Part shown: positions 1 to 10,059 of the stretch, in pieces
How positions within the stretch are numbered: position 1 is the stretch's first letter
Layout: each line of letters begins with the position of its first letter
Assembly (NCBI GenBank): GCA_964036315.1
Contig: OZ038479.1
Span: forward strand, 58,808,746-58,872,745
DNA length: 64,000 nucleotides
Source: Acanthosepion esculentum
Taxonomy: Eukaryota; Mollusca; Cephalopoda; Sepiida; Sepiidae
Reading direction: 5' to 3'
Made by a program: the position numbers and the translations under genes
Notes under the pieces: model-generated
What the model saw: only the letters and a program-made list of their open reading frames with translations
What the model was told of the DNA's origin: nothing
Database searches by the model: none

Positions 1-240
1 AAATCACCATCCAAAACCAGAATTAAAGAAAATCATCCGTTAAGTTGCATGCATATAATAACACAAGAATCCCTACACTAGGAAAATGTACGGCAACACT
101 AAAAAGCAAAACACGTGCAACATTCATAATAGCCGACATAAATTCTAAGTCTGTTCTCTGTGCGAAAACTTGTGAAGGATTAATTCAAAGAATTTTTAGA
201 ACCTAATTGAATAAATAGTTCTAATTCAAACATTCAAGGC

Positions 241-360
241 TTACTAGAAGAATATGATGACTGTTTCGGTGAATTTGGTACCCTGACATCAACCCAGAAG
301 TAAAGCCAGTAATTCGCTCCCCTTCGAAAGTACCATTCGCTTTGAAAACAAAATTAGAAT
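241..360 (+). pseudogene. Ty3/gypsy pol fragment (start of reverse transcriptase)
   Basis: Two adjoining frames read LLEEYDDCFGEFGTL and then DINPEVKPVIRSPSKVPFAL. This is the junction region that leads into the reverse transcriptase of Ty3/gypsy polyproteins (pattern: Y.D.F..lG.l ... PV..pPr.vP.alk). A frameshift lies at about 281-285. The reading is lost after 360, where other DNA intervenes before the next recognisable pol piece near 1863. This is a dead retrotransposon fragment with no start codon of its own. The family assignment rests on motif recognition only. Confidence 0.6.
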
Positions 361-1862
361 TCCAATGAGTGACAAATATGGGAATAATAATTTAAACCCA
401 TTAAAGAACCGATTGACTAGGTTAGCTCTGTTGTCGCGGTAGTGTTATATTAAGCGTATGGTAGCGAGAGAAAGAAATAAAGAGGATTAGAGTGAAACAA
501 CGTTTACTGTTGGTAGATAGTACAGGAATATGGTCGGATGTACGCGTAATGTCGGGGATTGAACCATTTCTTATGCCGACATGGCCCGGGTCACAAGATA
601 CGATTAGTGCACTTTTGCTTGTAGATCTATTGTATGGAACGGATGTCGTTGGGGGCCAAACACGAAGGGAATGCTTTGTAAGTGAGTCGGGTAGGCCGAG
701 ATGACGGCGGGTGTTGCTATCGATGGAGGCCTGTAGCTGGGTGGAATCGAGGTAGAGATGTTGAGTCGAAAACTGGATAACCGAGGTCGTAGGTCAAGCC
801 AAGATGTGGTAACGGTCGTTGAAATGCACGGTCGTATTGAGTGGTGGCAGTGAAGGCGGCGACTGTGGCGGTAGTTGCACTTTGCGTGGTGGTCGGTCCG
901 CCATTCTGTTGTCATAGTGACGAAGTTGTGGAATCTTCCACATTTGTCAGTTACCCCCCCCCCGCGGGAAAATGTACTCTTCCCTGTGGTGATTATCGTC
1001 ACCATCAAACATAAAGATTGTACGACAAGCATTCATTGGCTAATCTACTCAAAACTAGTTCGCTGATTGGTCAATTCCGACCAATCAGATATCCTGCACG
1101 CGAGGAATGAAATTTTACCGCTCACTAAGGTTTGAGCCAGTCACGTGATACACCATCTTATATAAACAAAACACGAGTAAGCCCTCTCTCTTTTCCGACA
1201 CTCTTGCGTCCCATGCCTTGCTGCCAAAATGTAACCTTCAAGGACTCCCGTCTTGACCATGCGGTCATACGTTAAAGAACATTACAACATTCACGCAAGT
1301 TCGAACTCTTACCAACTTTACCAATACATAATTCCTAACATGCAACAAGAACTTTATTCTTCCTAAATTACAGTTTAATAGTTATTTCAATTTATGAGCT
1401 CAGGTACAAATATTTCCAAATCTAAGAGACATAACTCTATCAAGCCTTTAGCTTACGTACATGTACATTAATAAATAAAATCAAATGTTATGTTTTGAAC
1501 CATTATGTTCTGTCTTGTATCAATTGTTGTGGATTTTAAGCCTTCTCACCATCCAGACCTGATACTTTCTAACACTTCACACATCCGCAACAAGGTCATG
1601 GCGACGGAAGCAGTTCGTCCTCAGAGCTTGCTTTTAAGCAGTTCTGGTAGTCTCATCCGACCATAGTCTCTTTAACTGACGGGGACGTTCGCGATTGGCC
1701 ACCGGATGTCGCTGCGCGGAGCCCAATGCGCAGAAACGACTTTTGTTATTTCGACCTCCGCCCTCGCGGCGTTCACATTCGGCTATCGTGTAGAATGAAT
1801 CAGAATGAGATCTAAATGCGGCAGAGTATAACAGTAGAAAACCAAAGGGGAAATTACGTCTA
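361..1862. other. Sequence interrupting the gypsy pol; no gene recognised
   Basis: About 1.5 kb separates two parts of one gypsy polyprotein. It is GC-richer than most of the window (around 600-950 especially). I found no convincing coding region; the short open frames at 492-704 and 604-1032 resemble nothing I know. A C-run lies at 953-963. A possible LTR core is annotated separately. The stretch is probably one or more later insertions, but I cannot place their ends. Confidence 0.4.
1142..1479 (+). promoter_or_regulatory. Candidate LTR-type promoter and poly(A) signal
   Basis: A CACGTG E-box (1142-1147) is followed by a TATATAA box (1159-1165) and a pyrimidine-rich stretch (about 1181-1197). 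An AATAAA signal follows some 310 bases downstream (1474-1479). This order is typical of the U3-R-U5 part of a retroelement LTR. It sits inside the segment that breaks the gypsy pol, so it may be a nested solo LTR. TG...CA ends and target duplications were not located. Confidence 0.3.
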
Positions 1863-2256
1863 TGCTTGGATCCAAAGGACCTAAACAAAGTAATAAAGAG
1901 GAAGCACCTTAAAAAAAACTCCACAGACATTCATGACTTGCATATACTTAGAACAAATGACAGTGTGAGAGCCAAATTTTGGTTTAGAAATGGCAAGCTA
2001 ATCAAAAACCTAACCCAACCGCGTTCTTATGTCACCCTTACCGAAGAAAACAAAGAAAACGCAACAGGCGTCACTTACTCAGAACAAAGGAACCAACAGA
2101 TATTCATACTATGACAACACAATACCAGAAAACCCCAAACCCAATAGCCAGGATCAACCCACCCAAACACCATCTTCAATAGCAACAACACAAAACATGA
2201 ACACCACACAAAGTGGAAGAACAATACAACTTCCTCTAATATACAGAGAATAAAAA
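1863..2256 (+). pseudogene. Ty3/gypsy pol fragment: RT motif joined to integrase C-terminus
   Basis: The frame at 1866-2114 begins MDPKDLNKVIKRKH, matching the LDPKDLN..IkR.H motif of gypsy reverse transcriptases. After a few residues it jumps to DLHILRTNDSVRAKF...TQPRSYV, which resembles the end of gypsy integrase (vRv...w..g.v...l..PRSYlV). A second frame (2029-2253) ends SGRTIQLPLIYRE and stop, like the R.GR..k.P.rY tail of these polyproteins. The middle of RT, RNase H and most of integrase are therefore deleted, and one frameshift is present. It lies immediately upstream of a candidate 3' LTR. Non-functional. Confidence 0.55.
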
Positions 2257-2270
2257 ATAAAATAAAAAGG

Positions 2271-2677
2271 TGTTATTCACTGCTATACTGCTTTATGTCA
2301 CAGCTGCTGCTGGTGATTTAAGCCTAAAGAGGTAGATGATAAAAACCTTGGCTATGAATACATGAGTTTGTGCTGTCTTCTTTCTTCAGCTTATTTTCAT
2401 ACTGCGTCACCACGACATAAGCAGATACTTCTTATTAACGTTGCGCCGCCTTGGATTATTTTGATGACGGCGCTCAGTAGTTCTCCGATTATGTGCAATG
2501 CAGATGGAAGCGCAGGTCGGCCGAAATGTGAAATGTGTTAAATACACGTAGTTAAGTTGTAAGTCGTTGTAGAGAACCATTGTTAGAGTCAGAAATAAAG
2601 ACACAAGAGGAATTGAGTTAAACAAATATATTAACAGAAACAGTAATACAAACATATACAAACGAGAGAGTATTACA
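2271..2677 (+). repeat. Candidate gypsy 3' LTR
   Basis: Directly after the pol stop and an A/G-rich tract ending AAAAAGG (possible polypurine tract) the sequence begins TGTTATTC. It runs 407 bases to AGTATTACA, giving TG...CA ends. An AATAAA signal lies near 2593, about 80 bases before the end, as expected for R/U5. No second copy was found in the window to prove it is an LTR. Confidence 0.45.
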
Positions 2678-3413
2678 GCAAGAATGTTCGGACCGACTGT
2701 CAGAGCTAACTACTGGAGACTTCCCGATAATTATTTCTGTTATATACAGAAAATGTGGCACAAGGTCAAAATGGGGGATGGGGGAAAAGGACGGTCTTCT
2801 GCTGTCTTAACTTTAAACTTAGCTAGCCACAACCACTGACCCAAGCATACAAACAATATTCCTAACACCAAAACAACGCATTCTTTCTTACCTTTCTTAC
2901 TACATCCACCATAATACCCCTTTGTCTCTATGAAAATCCTAAATAGTCCCCATATGTAAAATTCATTGTTTGTGGTGGGGATGGGAATAAAACAACAATT
3001 TAAAAATCCCCAATGAGTATGTACAATATGGAATAACATTATTTACAAGAAACTAAACAAAATCATGTTAGTAATACCCCCCCCCCCCACAATCCTTAAA
3101 TGTGGCAGAAACAGTTAACTGGACGAAATAAATGCGGGACTATAATAATATAAAAAACATTCATTCATCCCAAGCACTCACACGGACATGCACTCATTCA
3201 GACACAACAATAAATACGAAAAACACACACGCGAAACGAAAGACGCCCCCCATCCACCAGAGAACTGACATCCCTGACCACCTAACGACGGAAGGGATAG
3301 GGAATTAAACTAAAAAGAAAAATAGGGACAAAAATAAAACGGGCCTATGAGCATACACACCCTAGCTACGTTAACTGAAAAAAAAAAGGAAAACTAAAGA
3401 TTAAAAAACAAAC
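2678..3413. other. No gene recognised; likely 3' tail of the minus-strand LINE plus unique DNA
   Basis: The stretch contains a C-run (3077-3088) and a 99-residue minus-strand open frame (2740-3039) that resembles nothing I know. Part of it may be the 3' untranslated end of the LINE that starts upstream on the minus strand. I could not find its poly(A) or 3' boundary. Confidence 0.35.
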
Positions 3414-4997
3414 CTAGTCTAAATTTGGGATGGGTTGCCCAAGTTCAACCCAGGAAGGACAATATCCTGAGGCTTTACAGGCATCAAAATGCCACTCTAG
3501 GTCAGCCCCTGTCACACGACACAAACGCGCAAGGTACACCCACCTTTTGCCAAATTCTGATGAAGTGAGCCGCCGCTTTTCCGTCCTAATCTTAACTTTA
3601 AGCTGATGCTTAAAGAACAAGATCAGTTGGGAAGAAGTGTACTTCTCGTCATCATAGAATTCCTTCTGACGCGTCGACCAAATCACGACTCTCATAACCC
3701 CTAGTAAGCAAAAGAACACATATTGTTCAGCCTTCATCCTCTGCAGCATCACATTGCTACAAACAGAACTGGCCTCAAGGACAAAGAACTTTCCTTGCAG
3801 CATGCGGACCATGAAGCCTTCAACAAACTTGCACAACAATGCTACCACCCAGCAATGAAAGAAGGCGTGTGTGGTGCCTCATCGTCATTGAGGCATTTCA
3901 ACCCAGGCGCCCAAGGCCATATTGAGCGAGCCTCTTGCTTCGTAAGACCGAGCTCGTCAATCAGATCATCACGAACGGACCCCTTGACTAACACTTGATA
4001 TAATCCTTACGAGACAACACCTGGACGTTGGAGAGGCCATCTGACGCCCATGAGGCGTTTCAGAGCAAGACGTCATTCACGGTAGAAGGAGCATTCGGCT
4101 CGAGTTAAACGGGAGGCTCCTCCTCGCTCGAGTGCACACTTCTCAGGATGGAAAGCTCTTACGGGCGTCTTCTTTCCAGAAAGCACCCTCCTCATCCGAC
4201 TCGCGATACATTCGGAACGCGATGCGAAGCATATATTGATGAATTTCAATGCTAGGCATACCCAAATCGCCTTCAGATGGATGATGGCAATAGATTTCCC
4301 GAGATACTATAGTGGCCTTGTCTTTCCACAAGAAAGAGAACAAGAGCCTTACTAATAACATTAGTTTGGCATACGGAAGTGGAAGTACAGAGAGTCGGTT
4401 AAGGAGAATCGGGTAGATGTGTGAAACACAAACTTCTGTCCTCCCTTTCAAGGAAAGATTCCTCCGAGACCACAGATTAACTGCGATCTCGGTCTTCCCT
4501 TGTACCTCCGACCAATTAATGTCCAACTGGATATCAGGACCGAACCAGACACTGAGTATCTTGACCGGCCCATCCGTCCAGAGGAAAGGTCCGGGAAGAG
4601 AAATTCCCTTCCACGCATCCAACCACAAGCCAACAGAGTTATAACAGTTGATCTTGGCCCCTGTCACCATCTCATAACCATTGATTTCTTTGCTGACTTC
4701 GTCAATCTCGGCTCTGCTCGACACAAGAACCGAAACGTCATCAGCATAGGCAGAATACGTGGCCGATGTGGTAGCACTATGTAGGGAAATTCCGCGCAGG
4801 ATCGGATTCACCTTTAACTTGTGATGGAAAGGTTCCAACGCAAGAACGTAAAGCAAAGGCGAAAGCGGACAAACTTGACGAATGGAGCCAGACAATACGA
4901 AAGGTTCCGGTCTTACCCCATTCACCTCCACCAGCGCACCGGGAGTCGCATACAGAAGTCGGATCCAGGTGCGAAAGTACGCCCCGAAACCGGCCAC
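3414..4997 (-). pseudogene. 5'-truncated Tx1/L1-clade LINE, reverse transcriptase and 3' ORF end
   Basis: The minus frame at 4143-4997 (284 residues) is the palm and thumb part of a LINE reverse transcriptase. It has RQVCPLSPLLYVLALEP at residues 40-56, catalytic YADD at 84-87, then GAKIN, a GVWFGPD-like motif (here SVWFGPD), NLSLKGR and a GLGMP-like ending (here LGMPSIE). This wording is typical of Tx1-type L1-clade elements. A zinc-knuckle-like part (about 3849-4140) is broken by stops. The frame at 3414-3848 continues the 3' end with WSTR...Y and repeated basic residues. The copy begins abruptly near 5000, the usual 5' truncation of LINE insertion, and needs at least two frameshifts. It is dead, although the YADD box is intact. 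Confidence 0.75.
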
Positions 4998-5010
4998 ATT
5001 TTTTAATCAA

Positions 5011-5209
5011 TATTTTAACGTTAAAACTTTATGGCCGTTTTTTTATGCCCCCCCCCCCCTTTTAGCGAAACCGTAGTGTTACCTACATATTTGAAAGTGA
5101 TAAGTTCTCAGTGATTCATAAAGTAACTTTACAAAATCACCCTGAAACGAAACATTATATTTTTCTGCCTTTTTAAAAACAATACTTTGAAACACGAACT
5201 CTTTATGTT

Positions 5210-5258
<49 letters not shown>

Positions 5259-5429
5259 TTTTTTGTCTTTTGTAAACCCTTTTTATTGTTTAAAATAGAT
5301 ACCTGTTTGTACATATATATCGGTTCTTGGTTTTTTTCTTTTACATTTCTTTTGGTTGGACTCATCTTGAGTCCGCCATGTCTGTAGTGAACTTTATTTC
5401 AGGAGACCACGCGTATTCATATCCAGAGA
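5011..5429. other. Spacer with C-run and AC microsatellite
   Basis: Low-complexity spacer between two LINE fragments. A C-run lies at about 5049-5059 and the AC microsatellite at 5213-5254. Nothing coding was recognised. Confidence 0.5.
5213..5254. repeat. (AC)21 microsatellite
   Basis: Perfect AC dinucleotide run of about 42 bases. The open frames crossing it on both strands are artefacts of the repeat. Confidence 0.97.
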
Positions 5430-6005
5430 CGGATATGCAATGTGATTGGCCCTGATCTGTCATCTCGTCTGCAGTCGCTCTCTCACAGACGCGATGTTGC
5501 CTCGCTCTGTCTTTTTTACAAATACTTTCACGGTAATTGCTCCGAGGAGCTGCTTTCGCTTGTCCCTAGGCCTCATGAATTTAAACGTCCTACGAGGCTG
5601 GCATCCCGTTCCCACCCCTTCATCGTTGAAACTGTTAGATGTAGACGTCTCTGCTACTCCAATAGCTTCATGTCTCGCACATCTCGCCTGTGGAACTCCC
5701 TTCCTTATTACTGTTTCCCTGACAAATACAATCTCCAACGGTTTAAGTGTAGCGACAATCGACATCTCCAGTTGCCTTGATCTATCCACTTCCCTTCTCC
5801 ACATCCTTTCACCTTTCATTCCTATCTGCTCTCGCTCCAAATCTTCTGTAACCCCCTTGCCTTGATCGACCCACTGTCTTTCTCTTTCTCCACATCCTCT
5901 CCTTTACCACTCCTATCTGCTCTTCCTTCAACCCTTCTATAACCCCTTGCGTGATAGTGGCCTCCAGCCTTGCTTGGGGTGATACGCTTAAAAAAAAAAA
6001 AAAAA
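5430..6005 (+). pseudogene. 3' end of a jockey/CR1-type LINE with poly(A) tail
   Basis: The frame at 5442-5780 reads IGPDLSSRLQSLSHRRDVAS...KYFHGNCSEEL...RPTRLASRSHPF...RTSRLWNSLP and stop. This is the well-known C-terminal region after the reverse transcriptase of jockey/CR1-type elements in invertebrates. It has no stop before its natural end near 5780. About 200 bases of pyrimidine-rich 3' UTR follow, then GATACGCTT and an A-run at 5990-6005, as expected for a poly(A) tail made by target-primed reverse transcription. The 5' side is truncated near 5430, with no palm domain. The same LINE type is represented by an RT fragment at 25.6-26.4 kb. Confidence 0.75.
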
Positions 6006-6132
6006 CGCATAAAAACCACGGTCCGTTACACTTTCGATTATTTGCATGTGAGCTGATGTTTCTGGGCCACCGAAATTCATACTGTGCTTAACAGTCGGAT
6101 GAATATAGTTGGGGTCATCATTCAAAGATATA

Positions 6133-6217
6133 CAGTGTAACCCGGATATAAGAGAAACTCGGATATAAGATACTTCTTCTCCGGTTCCGACAACTCTCTT
6201 ATATCCGGGTTACACTG
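6133..6217. mobile_element. Pogo/Tigger-type MITE, 85 bp, perfect TIRs
   Basis: The element starts CAGTGTAACCCGGATATAAG and ends with its exact reverse complement. The inverted ends are identical for at least 23 bases, and a TA lies on each side (6131-6132 and 6218-6219). TA target duplication and CAGT... termini with a GATATAAG-like core fit pogo/Tigger non-autonomous elements. The interior is about 39 bases and carries a second degenerate copy of the terminal motif (ACTCGGATATAAGA). It looks young because the ends are perfect. Confidence 0.75.
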
Positions 6218-6884
6218 TATATCCTTTCCAACAATTGAGCATAAGCGTAATCGTGGGTAAAATACAGTTTCGGATTTTGTGTCTAATAAAGTGGAGGCTG
6301 TTCACTCCAGCAAATTCATGGCAAGCTGAACAAATTTTTATTTAAAATTTATAATCTTGCATTGATGATGGTCAGGCACTTGTTATCTTGACATGGAATG
6401 CACCATTATCTGCTGCAGACATCTCTCCTCAGCAAAAAGCAGATCATCACTTTCATCAGTGCCTAACAGAATTTAAGATCATTTGTTAAGACCGCCTTCT
6501 TGGGTCTATCAGCAATCACACAAACCTGAGAGCTGAAAGTTCAGCTGGGAAAGCAACTGAATTATTTAGTAAACTAATAATTACCAATTGGAATATAAAA
6601 TCCATAATAAAAATGAAATAATTTTCATAATTAATGCCCTACTGTCTGCTCAGTTTATTTATATATGTGAAAAAAATATTTGCTAAAATTTCCAACTTTA
6701 CAGATATTGAGAGACAAATAGAAACAAAAGGCAATTAAAATATTTAGTGTAAAATGAAAACCTGTGTAACAAACATTTATAATCTCAAATAAATGATATT
6801 AGAAACATTTAAAGTCCACTTGTTAAGCTTACATCACAAATTGGTACACTGATGAAAATTTACATATTTCACAAATCTCTGAGC

Positions 6885-7200
6885 AATGTAATCACCATAA
6901 GACCTTTGATCCAGTTCACTATAGAAAAAGAAAATAATAATCAGGTAGCATTCCTGGATGTACTAAAAACTTGGACAGAGAATAGCTTCAAGATATCTGT
7001 ATATCACAAGGCAACCATCACAGGACAACTCCACAACTTCAATTCCCACCATCCAGTGTAAAGAAAGGGATAGTCTGATGCATAAAATACTGTGCAAAAG
7101 TTATAAGTGACAATCCAGATACCTACCAACAAAAAATGGTCAGCTTTCAATGGCTTCTTCAGAACATGAAAAAATGTAATTAGAATCAGGAATGGCCAAT
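6885..7200 (+). pseudogene. Penelope-like element RT fragment, copy 1
   Basis: Reading across frames gives FTIEKENNNQVAFLDVL...SVYHKATITGQ..NFNSHHP and then, after a shift, DNPDTYQQKMVSFQWLLQN. This corresponds to the Penelope-like reverse-transcriptase C-terminal region (LPFLDv.v.r....f.tsVYrKpTfTg.ylnf.ShHP..vK.givrcL). Catalytic YxDD lies upstream of this segment and is not present. Stops and a frameshift near 7060 show it is dead. Confidence 0.75.
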
Positions 7201-7523
7201 CATGGAGGAAAAGGGGCAATCAATATTAAAAATGAAATAATTTTCATAATTAATGCATTACTGCCTGTTCAGTTTATTTATAAATTATGTGAAAAAATTA
7301 TAAATAAGTATGTGAAAAATTTGATAAGATTTATTGCAACTTTCAAATGTTTTAATAACTTTACAGATATTGATAGAAAAATAATAGCAAAAACTGATTA
7401 AAATATTTACACAGTAAAATGAAAACCTGTGCAACAAGCATTTATAAACACAAGTAAATTTTTTTAGAAACATTTAATGCCCACTTGCTAAGCTTACCTC
7501 AAAATTTTTAAAAAGGGAACTCC

Positions 7524-7823
7524 ATGAGACCTTCAACAAAGTTCCCTATAGAGGAAGAAAATAATAATCAGGTAGCCTTCCTGGATGTAATAAAAACTTG
7601 GACAGAGGATAGATTCAAGGCATCTGTATATCACAAGACAACCTTCACAGGACAATACCACACCTTCAATACCCACCATTCAATCAGTGTAAAGAAAAAG
7701 ATAGTCTGGTGCCTAAAACACTGTCCAAAAATTATAAGTGTCAACCCAGATACCTACCAACGGGAAATGATCAGCTTCGAATGGACTCTTCAAAATAGGC
7801 CTGAGAACATGAAAAAGTTGTAA
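7524..7823 (+). pseudogene. Penelope-like element RT fragment, copy 2
   Basis: A 99-residue open frame carries EEENNNQVAFLDVIKTWTED, SVYHKTTFTGQYHTFNTHH, SVKKKIVWCLKHCPKIIS and NPDTYQREMISF. It is the same Penelope segment as the copy about 640 bases upstream and is better preserved, running through the VK.gI...L..R region without a break. It has no start of its own and no palm domain. It lies in the second unit of the tandem duplication. Confidence 0.75.
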
Positions 7824-7830
7824 TTAAAGG

Positions 7831-8394
7831 TGAGATAATTAAATCAGAAATGAACGATCATGTATGGCGAGAAAAAGGACAAACATGAAACCCTGTGATA
7901 TGAAGTAAAAATGCTTGAGAGAACAACAATGGAGAGTCAGATGCCTGAAAGAATTGGTGCATATATTAGGCTATGAGGACCTCCTTAGTAGCCTAGCAAA
8001 TTTTTATGATTCACTTCATCTTACCAAGGTATGAAAAATGTATAGTGATACTACCTACCATTACATTTACATAGTGGTATCCTATGACTGTTGCCCTATC
8101 AGAAAAATATGGTATTGCAGTCATCTAAACACAATGGAAGAAAGTGAAAAGCCTTGCTCAGAGTTGTATACAAGTCATATAGCTATTTTCCAGCCTCCCA
8201 AATAAAGGGTGGGTGGGGGTGGCTTTGCAATTTTGAAAAATTTAATAATGACTAAGTTCAAACAAAAGTAATTAAAATATTCACATAATGATATTTTTTT
8301 TACTGTCACAGAATTTTAATAAATAGATTAGTTGAATAAAACAAGGGAAGGCAGAGAAGGTTGCTTGCTTCAGCCTGTGATTGTAAAATCAGTG
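7831..8394. repeat. Block-specific flank between Penelope and mariner fossils
   Basis: The sequence includes GAGTCAGATGCCTGAAAGAA (about 7934-7953) and further landmarks that recur at 30.80 kb and 52.40 kb, in the same order after the Penelope remnant. No coding potential recognised. It is part of a multi-kilobase unit present three times in the window. Confidence 0.6.
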
Positions 8395-8690
8395 ATACAC
8401 AGAATAACAGTGCCTCATCACACACTATCCATGTATCGAAGGGTAAAACTTGAGGAACTAGAACAGCTGCCTCAACATGCCTATTGTCCAAACCATGTAT
8501 CCTCAGATTACCACATGGCTCTTTTCCTGGGTAGATAGAAAGGTTTGACAATATGCATGAGGTTGGCAGGGAGGTTTTTGCCTCTAATCCAACCATGTGG
8601 AATAAGCATGGAAATGAGCTTCTGGCACAGCAGAAAATAGAATACGATGGGATATATTTTAATGAAATATCGTATGTAATTTGTTTTAAC
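8395..8690 (+). pseudogene. Mariner transposase C-terminal fossil, copy 1
   Basis: The frame reads KLEELEQLP..AYCPN..SSDYHMALF and then, in another frame, GREVFASNPTMWNKHGNELL and IEYDGIYFNE. These are the C-terminal motifs of mariner transposases: TK.KLEEL...LPHPpYSPDLapSDYHlF, then FfaskP..fw..Gi..L..rw..vi.ndG.YF.e. The third catalytic Asp (SSDYH) is retained. The N-terminal helix-turn-helix and first catalytic Asp are missing here. Stops and at least one frameshift make it non-functional. Homologous copies lie at 31.0 and 53.2 kb. Confidence 0.7.
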
Positions 8691-8829
8691 TATTAAAGCT
8701 TAAAATGCAAAAACCTTTTGACAACTGAGAATACAGCTCATATACCTGTTTTCTTGCCTCTCAAATAAGGGTTAGAAAGGGGGACTTCAAACAAAAGTAA
8801 TGGGTCAGTCAGTTATGTGCCATGCATGA

Positions 8830-9115
8830 TACACGCTTAGGTGATCATGTATCTTTCGATACATGACTGACAAGGCAGATTTTTTTCCCCACAATAGGTT
8901 GATATTTCTGCAGTAGACAAGTTGCCATCCAAAGCTATAGAACCCGGTCTGTCCTGCTATTTACCCATAGCTGGGGGGCGGAGAAGAAGAGGATTCCTTC
9001 CTTTCCCAAGGGTATTAGCATGTAAGTGAATGTAATGGATTTGACTGGAATTCGAACTCAGCTCTCCAATTCCTCAATCCAAGCCACTATCCGTTACTCC
9101 ACCGTGCCTCCTATA
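8830..9115 (-). repeat. tRNA-derived SINE
   Basis: Read on the minus strand from about 9113, the sequence gives GGAGGCACGGTGGAGTAACGG, a pol III A-box-like element (TGGAGTAACGG). Some 30-35 bases later comes GAGTTCGAATTCC, a near-consensus B box. A tRNA-unrelated body follows toward 8830. This arrangement defines a tRNA-derived SINE head. I did not find clear target-site duplications. Confidence 0.65.
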
Positions 9116-9289
9116 AGTAATGGGTAATATTAAGTAATTAACATCTACTCATATAATGCTATTATGTCATATTACCATCATATAATTTTAAGAAATAGAC
9201 AAGATAAATGACACAAGTAAAGCCAGTGAAAGTTGTCTGCTATAGCCAGTGATTGTAGAAGTTAATGAGAGATGATCAAAGTAAGATAT

Positions 9290-9690
9290 ATGAGCAGGTT
9301 GATTTTTGGAACCGTGGTATTGCACTCAATTTGAAAGTTGGGGTTTGACATGATAAATAAGGACCCAAAATATTCTTTTTCTAATCATTACCATTTTTTG
9401 AGGAAATAAGTTTAAAGATTAAGGTTAGATTAAAAAGTTGAGTGTCAGAATTTCATTCCAGTGAAAGCCAAATAGCACAGCTTTATACAATTTATAATTG
9501 ATATATATGCAGTTAGTTGGTTTGAAATTAAAAGGGATAACAAACAATTGTCAACTGAAATACAAAATGTCGCATTAAAAAAATTACAGCACAATGCTTT
9601 CACCTTGCTTCCAGAAAATATTATTTCCTTATGTTTGCACCTGATGAAGATGAGGGAAGAGGCTATAAAAATTGTCCATTAGATAAGTTA
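9290..9690 (+). pseudogene. Fossil exons of the unnamed hAT-like family, copy 1
   Basis: Two recognisable parts are present. The first, about 9300-9400, includes GATTTTTGGAACCGTG and GGGTTTGACATGATAAATAA and matches the 39.06-39.12 kb part of the best copy. The second, about 9510-9680, reads QNVALKKLQHNAFTLLPENI in one frame and matches the exon before the intron in that copy (IQNIALKHLQYNAFALLLENI). It is frame-broken and lacks the conserved Asp and ARWLT regions. The same two parts, in the same order, occur near 32.0-32.4 kb. Confidence 0.55.
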
Positions 9691-10059
9691 ATATTTATTC
9701 ATACTTAATTAGTTAGTTCATTTTACAAAACGAATTATAAAAAACACGGAAAATACATTGTCCTAGCTTTGTCATATTTATATAATGATAAAAAGTTTGA
9801 ATATTTACTATCACCGATAGGTTAACAATTTATACATTTAAAAATATTTAAGGTCTAAACATGTTCAGAGTATAGAAATCATCATCAATAATATTTTTCA
9901 TATTGTTTAATAGATTTTAATATAGTTACAATACAGGTGAATGGTTCAAAATGTTAAAAAGTTCTCTGCTTGGAGAAGGAAAGGGTGTGATGACATGGAG
10001 GCGATGTTTTTTTTGTAGGCACCCATCACAAAATTTTTGTAGGCACCCATCAACAAAAT

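Larger units (their letters stand above)
6590..7830 (+). repeat. Direct tandem duplication of a ~620-bp Penelope-containing segment
   Basis: The segment around 6590-7190 is repeated at about 7225-7830. Both contain, in order, an AT-rich lead (AAAATGAAATAATTTTCATA), ACTTTACAGATATTGA, AAAATGAAAACCTGTG, an AAGCTTAC box and then the Penelope reverse-transcriptase remnant. The copies differ by many substitutions, so the duplication is old. Related single copies of the same arrangement occur at 30.06-30.74 kb and, in part, at 52.12-52.34 kb. Confidence 0.7.

Noticed and set aside
604..1032. 142-residue minus-strand frame near the left edge
   Set aside because: His/Arg/Ser-rich, no domain, no start context or homologous motif; likely chance in GC-richer DNA.
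4143..4997. Host gene encoding a 284-residue protein
   Set aside because: It has reverse transcriptase motifs (YADD) and broken continuation downstream; it is a LINE fragment.
5129..5387. Open frames rich in HTHTHT or VCVCVC
   Set aside because: Produced by the AC microsatellite; the same applies to frames at 43150-43369 and 60280-60576.
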